Part shown: piece by piece, positions 1 through 5,383 of the stretch
Layout of the letters: every line of letters begins with the position of its first letter
Numbering within the stretch: position 1 is the first letter of the stretch
NCBI RefSeq assembly: GCF_010093125.1
Contig: NZ_NMZQ01000006.1
Span: 1 to 47,305 of the forward strand
DNA from: Veillonella sp. R32
GTDB taxonomy: Bacteria > Bacillota > Negativicutes > Veillonellales > Veillonellaceae
DNA: 47,305 bases
Direction of reading: 5' to 3'
Program-made: the position numbers and the translations under genes
The notes under the pieces: generated by a model
Seen by the model: the letters and a program-made list of their open reading frames with translations, nothing else
What the model was told of the DNA's origin: nothing
Database searches by the model: none

Positions 1-300
1 CGTGGTTCTTAAATAACGGCTAGAAAACTCGGTTTTTTCATTAAAGGTACGACCACAAGAGCAGACATAACGACGTTGGCGATACAAGAGCCGAATAGGC
101 TTTTCATTAGCGGTTGTATGACGAATAGTTCGGTTTGTATAGCCTTTAATCCGTGTAGTTTTTGCATGACAATGCGGACAAGTGTGAGGGCGCGCGGGAA
201 CTTCTACATATAGTAAATGTTCTGAATCAGTTTCTCGCATATTTTTTATATATTCGGCTTTGATTCCTAGTAATTTTCCTATATAATTAAGAGTAGACAT
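1..300 (-). mobile_element. ISL3-family transposase, N-terminal part (cut by window edge)
   Basis: This is the first 100 codons of a transposase read on the minus strand from the ATG at 298-300; the rest lies beyond the window. The translation starts MSTLNYIGKLLGI and has a zinc-finger-like arrangement, CPHC near residues 42-45 and CSCG near residues 83-86, typical of the N-terminal zinc-binding region of ISL3 transposases. A GAAAGGA ribosome binding site precedes the start. The IS end follows at about 417-449. The matching C-terminal end of the same kind of transposase sits at the other window edge in the same orientation. Family assignment rests on the zinc-finger pattern and the terminal repeats, and is quite sure. 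Confidence 0.85.
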
Positions 301-346
301 ATTGAGTAAACATCCTTTCGTAATGGTTTCGACGCTTTTATTGTAA

Positions 347-449
347 CGGATTTTATTCAATATGTCTTTTTTTTGTACAAAAAAAGTAGGCGCCAAGAGG
401 ACACGCAACTTGCGTTTCTCTTTAGCGCCCCAAAATAAATTATAGAACC
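347..449 (-). repeat. ISL3-type IS left end with terminal and subterminal inverted repeats
   Basis: Read on the minus strand, the element begins at about 449 with GGTTCTATAA and continues into ATTTTGGGGCGCTAAAGAGA (417-436). The same 20 bases occur on the plus strand at the right edge (47154-47173), where the outer end is GGCTCTTTGTC. Two further blocks match between the ends: TTGCGTGTCCT (398-408 here) and GAATAAAATCCG (347-358 here). These are the expected ends of an ISL3-type element. I could not see a matching target duplication, as expected when the two ends belong to different copies. Confidence 0.75.
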
Positions 450-468
450 GTCTTTTTTAGTTTATTCG

Positions 469-717
469 CTTCTACCTATCCGACCAGAAGCTGGGAATAA
501 GTAGTGAACCGACTTTGAAGGACCAAAGGGACGCACAAAGTCGTGTGAATCTCTTAGTTCGGGGCGTAAGATTTCTCGGAGAGAAATCCACAGCATCCGA
601 ACGGACGTATTTAAAACGTACTAGGTGCGACGCGCAAATGGGTGTGAATCTTTTAGTTCGCAGCGTAAAATTCTTCGGAGAAGAATTCACAGCTGACGAA
701 CAGATAGGAAAGAAGGC
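469..717. repeat. Two imperfect structured repeat units, period 99 bp, inside an outer inverted repeat
   Basis: Two related units sit at about 532-607 and 631-704; the shared word GTGTGAATC begins at 543 and 642. Each unit folds into a hairpin: GATTTCTC-GGA-GAGAAATC (570-588) and AATTCTTC-GGA-GAAGAATT (669-687). The stem bases differ between units but remain paired, and an outer GTTCG/CGAAC stem encloses each. The block is bounded by CTTCTACCTATC (469-480) and its near-complement GATAGGAAAGAAG (703-715). An additional stem CGACTTTG/CAAAGTCG (510-517, 536-543) precedes the first unit. Both strands can be read as short open frames, but the peptides only mirror the repeat. It is probably a structured RNA or a palindromic intergenic repeat. 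Function unknown. Confidence 0.6.
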
Positions 718-738
718 AGTAGTTTAGTTTAATTACTT

Positions 739-1119
739 CTACTTAGCTTTATCTTGATTTTTCATTTGCATTTCGCCCCATTTATATAGTTCATTTAAGG
801 TAGGTAAGAGTTCTTGTCCTGTTGTAGTTAAGCCATATTCTACCTTTGGGGGGATTGTTTCATATACATTACGATAGACAAGATCAGCTGATTCTAGTTC
901 ACGTAAGGATTTAGTTAACATAATATTAGTAATACCTGGTATACGACGTTTTAGTTCGTTATACCGGGTATTTTTTTGTTCGTGTAAATACCAAAGAATA
1001 GGCAATTTCCATTTCTGCCCTATAATTTGTAATGCATATAGGATAGGACATGTATGATTATCTATATTGGACATAGTAGTATCAATTGGATAGGTAACGG
1101 TTGTATTTGTTGCTTTCAT
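739..1119 (-). CDS. HxlR-family winged-helix transcriptional regulator
   Basis: A 126-residue protein of the HxlR/DUF24 family, DNA-binding regulators that often sense quinones, aldehydes or oxidants through a cysteine near the N-terminus. The family signature is clear: CPILYALQIIGQKWKLPILW from Cys24, followed by the recognition region YNELKRRIPGITNIMLTKSL and the wing. Cys24 is in the position of the redox-sensing cysteine of YodB and HypR. The start is set by AAAGGAGGA seven bases upstream of the ATG at 1119. It is transcribed away from the oxidoreductase operon at 1281, and an imperfect palindrome lies between them, so it probably controls that operon and itself. The inducer is unknown. 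Confidence 0.88.
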   Translation of the reverse strand: MKATNTTVTYPIDTTMSNIDNHTCPILYALQIIGQKWKLPILWYLHEQKNTRYNELKRRIPGITNIMLTKSLRELESADLVYRNVYETIPPKVEYGLTTTGQELLPTLNELYKWGEMQMKNQDKAK

Positions 1120-1159
1120 TATAGTATCCTCCTTTAAATTTAATTATATTTTTAGTAAA

Positions 1160-1189
1160 AAGTAAGGCAGAAAAAACTGCGTACTTACA
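1160..1189. promoter_or_regulatory. Candidate HxlR operator in the divergent intergenic region
   Basis: AAGTAAGGCAG (1160-1170) and CTGCGTACTTAC (1177-1188) form an imperfect inverted repeat around an A-tract, between the HxlR gene and the operon starting at 1281. The TAC/GTA-containing arms resemble HxlR-family sites. This is an inference from position and symmetry only. Confidence 0.4.
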
Positions 1190-1280
1190 TAAAATTAATC
1201 TACTGAGTATAATTGGATTATCAATTATATTTTCAATAATGTCAATATGTTATTTGAGTATATTTATAGGAAGTGATACT

Positions 1281-2303
1281 ATGAAACAATTATTTGAAGA
1301 AGTTAACCTAAATCATATTACTTTTAGAAATCGAATTCTTCGTTCAGCTACTTGGGAAGGTATTGCAACACCGGATGGGGGGATTACTGAAGTTGGTTAT
1401 AAGATATATGAGGAATTAGCTAAAGGGCAGTTAGGTGGTATAATAACAGGCTTTACGTCAGTTGCTGACAATGATTTTTATATGGACGGGATGATGCGTT
1501 TATCTCGTGATGAACTAATAGATCAACATGCGAAGCTTGTTAAATTACTTCATAAAGAAAACACACCTGTTATAACACAGTTAGCATTAGGTGGATACTA
1601 TCGGCAAAAAGTTAATGGTAGCTTTAAAGAAGTAACTGTTAATGATTTAACTGAAAATGAAATTGAAGAAATAATTCAAAAGTTTATACATGCTGCCATT
1701 CGAGCTGAAAAAGCTGGTTATGACGGGGTACAAATTCATATAGCACATTTCTTTTTCTTAAGCCGTTTTGTTAGTCCTGCTGTTAATCAAAGAACGGATA
1801 TGTATGGTGGTAACAATGAAAATCGATTTAGAATAGTTAAAGCCATTGTAGAAGGTATTAAAGCACAAACAAAAAAATTACATGTAACTGCAAAGATAAA
1901 TGCTAGTGATTTTATTCCTGGTGGTTTAGAAATAGAGGATAGCATAGAGTTAAGTAAAACTCTTGTTGCTAGTGGTATTGATTCAATTGAAGTGAGTGGT
2001 AATGGTACTTCCGTGAGTCATATTAGGACAGGACGAAATGAAGGTTACTTTGTACCGTATGCACAACAAATCGCTAATGCTGTACCAGTACCTATTATTG
2101 TGGTTGGTGGATTTAGAAGTAAAGATATGATGGAGTCAGTAATTCAAACAACAAATATAGATTTTGTCTCTATTTCACGACCTTTATTACGAGAACCAGA
2201 TTGGGTAAAACAATTAGCCGAAGGCGTTTCGACTATTTCTAAATGTATTTCCTGTAATGCTTGTTATAATTCGCCAAGTCATCGATGTGTATTTAGGAAG
2301 TGA
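1281..2303 (+). CDS. NADH:flavin oxidoreductase, Old Yellow Enzyme family
   Basis: A 340-residue FMN-dependent oxidoreductase of the Old Yellow Enzyme group, which reduces activated C=C bonds of enones, quinones and similar electrophiles with NAD(P)H. Visible family features are the barrel start NHITFRNRILRSATWEG, VITQLALGG, the substrate-anchoring HIAHFFFLSRFVSP with two histidines, and the FMN-phosphate region IIVVGGF then SISRPLL. The C-terminus carries CISCNACYNSPSHRC, the remains of the cysteine cluster of longer family members, without the second domain. The chosen start has GGAAGTGAT just upstream; an in-frame ATG at 1239 lacks a good ribosome site. First gene of a four-gene operon, four bases before the next. 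Confidence 0.88.
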   Translation: MKQLFEEVNLNHITFRNRILRSATWEGIATPDGGITEVGYKIYEELAKGQLGGIITGFTSVADNDFYMDGMMRLSRDELIDQHAKLVKLLHKENTPVITQLALGGYYRQKVNGSFKEVTVNDLTENEIEEIIQKFIHAAIRAEKAGYDGVQIHIAHFFFLSRFVSPAVNQRTDMYGGNNENRFRIVKAIVEGIKAQTKKLHVTAKINASDFIPGGLEIEDSIELSKTLVASGIDSIEVSGNGTSVSHIRTGRNEGYFVPYAQQIANAVPVPIIVVGGFRSKDMMESVIQTTNIDFVSISRPLLREPDWVKQLAEGVSTISKCISCNACYNSPSHRCVFRK

Positions 2304-2307
2304 GATT

Positions 2308-3225
2308 ATGGAAAATTTAAGTATTTTTACTAAACGAGGCGTATTATTAGGTGCTGTTCGGTTTAGTGCTACTAATAATGACATAGTTTCTAGAGAAACA
2401 TATATAACAAACTTATTATCAGCACCGGCAAAAACAACGGCTGATACGGTAGTTATTGCTATTACTGGTATTCATGGTAATTTTTACTCGAATCCTTTTT
2501 ATTATAATATTGGTAATACATTACGCAGTGAAAATATTGATTTTATCTATGCCCAAACAAATAATGCGTTCCCACAAATACAATCTTTTAATGTTAAAAC
2601 TCAATCGATAGAAATGATTGGTTCTTATAATGAGCGGTTTTCTTATACGCTGGAAGATATAGCTGCCTATATAGACTTTGCAGAAGAACAGGGCTATAAA
2701 CATATTATATTAGCAGGGCATTCAATGGGGGCGAATAAAGTATTATATTACCTTGCCACTACTCAAGATAAACGAATTGAACACTTTTTGCTTTTAAGTC
2801 CCGCTGATCTTACTTATATGATGCAAGGTGTGACTAATGAACAAAAAACATTAATACGGGCATTAAAAGTGCAGGGCTTGGGCAATAAGAAACTTCCTTT
2901 TTTGTTGATGGGTTGGGTAGACTGTTTAGTTGATACTGCATATGATTGGATTTCTGATATACAGATAAATAATGTACCTGTAAGTAATGAAGCCACGAAA
3001 GCAATGTTTCAAAATATATGTCATACGGGGGCGTTATTAATAGGTACTTATGATACATTTACGGCTGGTAATCCAGTAGGTTTTTTAGAAGGGATAAACC
3101 AATATTTACCTAAGCAAAAAGATAATACATTTATTATCATTGAAAAAACAGGTCATACTTATCAGCAGAAAGAACAAGAAGTAGCTGATAAAATATTGGC
3201 CATTGTAAAAGAATGGAGAGCGTAA
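2308..3225 (+). CDS. Alpha/beta hydrolase
   Basis: A 305-residue cytosolic serine hydrolase of the alpha/beta fold. The oxyanion/HG-type turn is TGIHGNFYSNPF, the nucleophile elbow is GHSMGANKVLYYL, and the C-terminal catalytic histidine is in IEKTGHTYQQKEQEVADKIL. The start follows GGAAGTGAG and lies four bases after the flavin oxidoreductase stop; the next gene begins one base after this stop, so the genes are translated together. No signal peptide is seen. The substrate cannot be deduced. The context suggests an ester or lactone related to the enone/keto chemistry of its neighbours, which is an inference. Confidence 0.8.
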   Translation: MENLSIFTKRGVLLGAVRFSATNNDIVSRETYITNLLSAPAKTTADTVVIAITGIHGNFYSNPFYYNIGNTLRSENIDFIYAQTNNAFPQIQSFNVKTQSIEMIGSYNERFSYTLEDIAAYIDFAEEQGYKHIILAGHSMGANKVLYYLATTQDKRIEHFLLLSPADLTYMMQGVTNEQKTLIRALKVQGLGNKKLPFLLMGWVDCLVDTAYDWISDIQINNVPVSNEATKAMFQNICHTGALLIGTYDTFTAGNPVGFLEGINQYLPKQKDNTFIIIEKTGHTYQQKEQEVADKILAIVKEWRA

Positions 3226-3226
3226 A

Positions 3227-3574
3227 ATGCCATTTATTATGTCGCGTGTGAATATTCATCTTTCAGAAGCAGAAAAAATAGAAATAAAGAAACGATTAGG
3301 CAAAGCCATTGAAAGAGTTCCTTATAAAAATGAAGCCTTTTTAATGGTAGGTTTGGAGGATGATGTTACTTTATTTATGGGTGGTCAAAGTGATGAACCA
3401 TTAGCATATATCGAAGTGAGTGTATGGAAAAATGAAAGTCACGAAGGGTATGCTCCATTGACAGTAGAAATTGCCAAGAGTTTTCATGGGGTGGCAAAAG
3501 TGCCATTAGAAAATATTTATATACGATATATAGATATTCCGAGTTGGGCACGAGGTAGTGAATATTATGAATAA
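3227..3574 (+). CDS. MIF-like tautomerase (macrophage migration inhibitory factor superfamily)
   Basis: A 115-residue protein with the layout of MIF/phenylpyruvate tautomerases, not of the roughly 60-residue 4-oxalocrotonate tautomerases. After loss of Met the N-terminus is Pro1-Phe-Ile, the catalytic proline of the family. A lysine near position 33 matches MIF Lys32. The MGGQSDEPLAYIEVSVW segment matches FGGSSEPCALCSLHSIG of MIF, and NIYIRYIDIPSWARG matches the C-terminal YINYYD region. Known members tautomerise keto-enol substrates, and eukaryotic MIF is a cytokine. It is the third gene of the oxidoreductase operon and overlaps the start of the next gene by eight bases. The natural substrate is unknown. 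Confidence 0.82.
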   Translation: MPFIMSRVNIHLSEAEKIEIKKRLGKAIERVPYKNEAFLMVGLEDDVTLFMGGQSDEPLAYIEVSVWKNESHEGYAPLTVEIAKSFHGVAKVPLENIYIRYIDIPSWARGSEYYE

Positions 3575-4514
3575 TTTAAAGCAACATACAGATTCTTTGT
3601 TGGCGGATAGCACCTTAAGAGATACAAAAACATCTCGTAACTGTGGAAATAAAGTTAGTATAACTATTTTTACAGATCCTATGATGGGCTTATCCTATGA
3701 ATCGGAACCTACGATTCGTCGCCTAGAGACACATTTTGCTGATCAATTAGAGCTTTGTTACGCTATGGGATTATTAGTAAATAATGTATATGATTTCGTA
3801 AATAGAAAGGATTTAATGGTAAGCCAATCCTATGCCCTTTCTCAATATGCTAAACATTTAGGTACTATTTATAATCAGGAAGAACATATTGGTGGTTTAC
3901 CTATTGATATGAAAAGCTGCCAATTATTTGATGAGACGCATATAACATCAAAACCATTAAATTTAGCATATAAAGTAATTGAGATGTTACGACCAGAAAG
4001 GGCACAAGCTTTTTTATATGAATTACGCTATGCAACAATTGTTGAACAACGTCAGATGACTGATATTACTGAACTGGTTAAGTTGGCAGGTGACTTTGGC
4101 GTATCAAGACAAGAGTTTCTTGAACTATATCATAGTGAAATGGCTAATCAAGCTCTTTTAAAGGATATAGTGCTGTGCCAGCAATTAGGTATAAGGAGTT
4201 TACCGGCTTATTTAATACAATTTAATAATAAACAGATGGTAGTTTGTGGAGTTTTGAACTACGAGGATTTTCTAAGTTACATCGAAACTGTAACGGCGGG
4301 AATGATAAACTCTAGAGCTGTTCAGTTTTCGGAAGATGCTCTAAAAAAAATTTTAGTAAAACATCCGCATATTCATTATTTAGAAATAAAATCGGCCTTT
4401 AATTTGTTGGATATGAAAGAAATAGATTTTATATTAGCAAAATGGGAATCTAGCGGTTATATTACAAAAGAGTATGTGAAACATAGTTATTTTATTAGGA
4501 GTTATTTTAAGTAA
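3567..4514 (+). CDS. DsbA-like thioredoxin-fold protein lacking the CxxC motif
   Basis: A 315-residue protein with an N-terminal DsbA/FrnE-like thioredoxin fold (about residues 30-240): VSITIFTDPMMGLSYESEP sits where family members read DPxCxxC..EP, so the two catalytic cysteines are replaced by Met and Ser. The cis-Pro region is IRSLPAYLI. The last 70 residues form a separate, winged-helix-like helical tail. CxxC-less relatives in Firmicutes include YjbH/SpxH, adaptors linked to thiol stress, so a regulatory or adaptor role is as likely as disulfide chemistry. No signal peptide. The ATG at 3567 is chosen because GAGGT lies ten bases upstream; it overlaps the preceding stop. Confidence 0.7.
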   Translation: MNNLKQHTDSLLADSTLRDTKTSRNCGNKVSITIFTDPMMGLSYESEPTIRRLETHFADQLELCYAMGLLVNNVYDFVNRKDLMVSQSYALSQYAKHLGTIYNQEEHIGGLPIDMKSCQLFDETHITSKPLNLAYKVIEMLRPERAQAFLYELRYATIVEQRQMTDITELVKLAGDFGVSRQEFLELYHSEMANQALLKDIVLCQQLGIRSLPAYLIQFNNKQMVVCGVLNYEDFLSYIETVTAGMINSRAVQFSEDALKKILVKHPHIHYLEIKSAFNLLDMKEIDFILAKWESSGYITKEYVKHSYFIRSYFK

Positions 4515-4553
4515 ATTGGCAGTAATCAATGGTGGTAAGTATTAGTATATTTA

Positions 4554-4582
4554 TTGACAATCTATAGAAATCATGTTACTAT
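4554..4582 (+). promoter_or_regulatory. Sigma-70-type promoter of the cobalamin riboswitch
   Basis: TTGACA (4554-4559), a 17-base spacer and TACTAT (4577-4582) make a near-consensus promoter that would start transcription about 30 bases before the riboswitch. Confidence 0.75.
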
Positions 4583-4617
4583 ACGTGTATAGAAAGTAAA
4601 CCATAAATAAAATACAT

Positions 4618-4778
4618 AGTTGGGAATAGGTGCAGACATGCATAATAGAGAAGTCGGTGTAAATCCGACACGGTCCCGCCACTGTAAAGCTGAGCGAATC
4701 TCATTACGTCACTGGGTAACACTGGGAAGGCGAGAGGAGCGGTGAAGCTAAGTCAGGAGAACTGCCTATTCATCATTC
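4618..4778 (+). ncRNA. Cobalamin (B12) riboswitch aptamer
   Basis: The aptamer has the B12-box elements in order: GGAATAGGTGC (P1 and entry), GTCGGTGTAAATCCGACACGG, CCCGCCACTGT, GTCACTGG, CACTGGGAAGGCG, and the closing AAGTCAGGAGAACTGCC. The 5' GGAATAGG pairs with CCTATTC at the 3' end to form P1. The 3' strand CCTAT could instead pair with ATAGG at about 4798-4802, a likely switch. A transcription terminator follows at 4819-4850. No ordinary gene lies downstream before the tRNA, so this is an orphan riboswitch or drives a very short transcript. Confidence 0.92.
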
Positions 4779-4818
4779 ACCATTTGACCTACGAGCGATA
4801 GGGAGGAGAATTATATAT

Positions 4819-4850
4819 CCTTTTTCGCATGTGTCGGAAAAGGCTTTTTT
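4819..4850 (+). terminator. Riboswitch expression-platform terminator
   Basis: CCTTTTTCG (4819-4827) pairs with CGGAAAAGG (4835-4843) around a seven-base loop and is followed by CTTTTTT. It would stop transcription when B12 is bound, the usual off-switch design. Confidence 0.75.
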
Positions 4851-4851
4851 A

Positions 4852-4926
4852 TTGAAAAAATTCCTAATCGACCATACGATGAACCCCGTACAGGTCATGG
4901 CTATGTACCTTGGTATTATCACGTAA
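4852..4926 (+). CDS. Possible 24-residue peptide or gene remnant under B12-riboswitch control
   Basis: Directly after the riboswitch terminator a TTG-initiated frame encodes LKKFLIDHTMNPVQVMAMYL plus GIIT, then a stop. An internal ATG at 4879 would give 15 residues. No good ribosome binding site is visible; the only purine run, GGAAAAGG, is part of the terminator stem and would be freed when the terminator does not form. The sequence is moderately hydrophobic and could be the N-terminus of a lost transporter or B12-linked gene, a true small protein, or chance. No other reading frame of useful length is present before the next terminator at 4985. Confidence 0.25.
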   Translation: MKKFLIDHTMNPVQVMAMYLGIIT

Positions 4927-4984
4927 GTGTTAATATATTGTCATGATAATGTATGGGCGTACATTTTCATCATCTCCTAACCTG

Positions 4985-5026
4985 AAGCGCTAAGATACTG
5001 TGATGGGTATCCTTAGCGCTTTTGGT
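4985..5026 (+). terminator. Intrinsic terminator ending the riboswitch transcription unit
   Basis: AAGCGCTAAG (4985-4994) and CTTAGCGCTT (5012-5021) are perfect complements, extended inside by a short TAC/GTA pairing, and are followed by TTGGTTTTT. It ends any transcript that passes the riboswitch, defining a read-through unit of about 170 bases with no normal gene. Confidence 0.75.
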
Positions 5027-5058
5027 TTTTATTCGTCAAAAAAATATAAAAAATATAT

Positions 5059-5088
5059 TGACGATTTCAACTGATTTATGGTAATATA
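5059..5088 (+). promoter_or_regulatory. Promoter of tRNA-Leu
   Basis: TTGACG followed after about 18 bases by TAATATAAT, placed immediately upstream of the tRNA at 5097. It fits a strong sigma-70 promoter. Confidence 0.65.
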
Positions 5089-5096
5089 ATTGTGTT

Positions 5097-5181
5097 GCGG
5101 GAGTGGCGGAATTGGCAGACGCACCAGACTTAGGATCTGGCGCCTTCGGGCGTGGGGGTTCAAGTCCCTTCTCCCGCACCA
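5097..5181 (+). tRNA. tRNA-Leu (anticodon UAG)
   Basis: An 85-base class II tRNA with acceptor arms GCGGGAG and CTCCCGC, D-arm GGCGGAATTGGCAGACGC, anticodon stem-loop CAGA-CTTAGGA-TCTG giving anticodon UAG, a long variable arm GGCGCCTTCGGGCGT, T-arm GGGGTTCAAGTCCC, and an encoded CCA at 5179-5181. The long variable arm and the A/G-rich D-loop agree with leucine identity. It reads CUA and other CUN codons. It is a single-gene unit with its own promoter and terminator. Confidence 0.97.
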
Positions 5182-5194
5182 ATTATGTAGAGAT

Positions 5195-5216
5195 GAGCCC
5201 TAGGGGCTCTTTTTTT
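5195..5216 (+). terminator. Terminator after tRNA-Leu
   Basis: GAGCCC-TAG-GGGCTC (5195-5209) followed by a run of seven T. Confidence 0.8.
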
Positions 5217-5262
5217 ATTGCGTATTTAATAGCTGTATGATACTATAATAAGGAATTGAAAA

Positions 5263-5290
5263 GGGCTTTGGCACTGCTAAAGCCCGTTTT
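5263..5290 (+). terminator. Second terminator-like hairpin before mfd
   Basis: GGGCTTT (5263-5269) pairs with AAAGCCC (5279-5285), followed by GTTTT. A -10-like TATAAT lies just upstream at 5243-5248, so the hairpin may end a very short transcript or act as an mfd leader attenuator. Which of these is not clear. Confidence 0.5.
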
Positions 5291-5383
5291 GTCGTTTGAT
5301 AAAACAGGATTAATTATAGTGTAGAGTAAATTATGGCGTAGAATGAATTATAGTGTAAAATAAATGCTTTGGGAGGGATGTTC

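Noticed and set aside
472-727. Short open frames of about 70 residues on both strands
   Set aside because: Both only translate the two hairpin repeats, their peptides repeat with the DNA period, and there is no ribosome site or known family.
1239-1280. Earlier in-frame start for the flavin oxidoreductase
   Set aside because: No ribosome site precedes 1239, whereas the ATG at 1281 has GGAAGTGAT and aligns with the usual family start.
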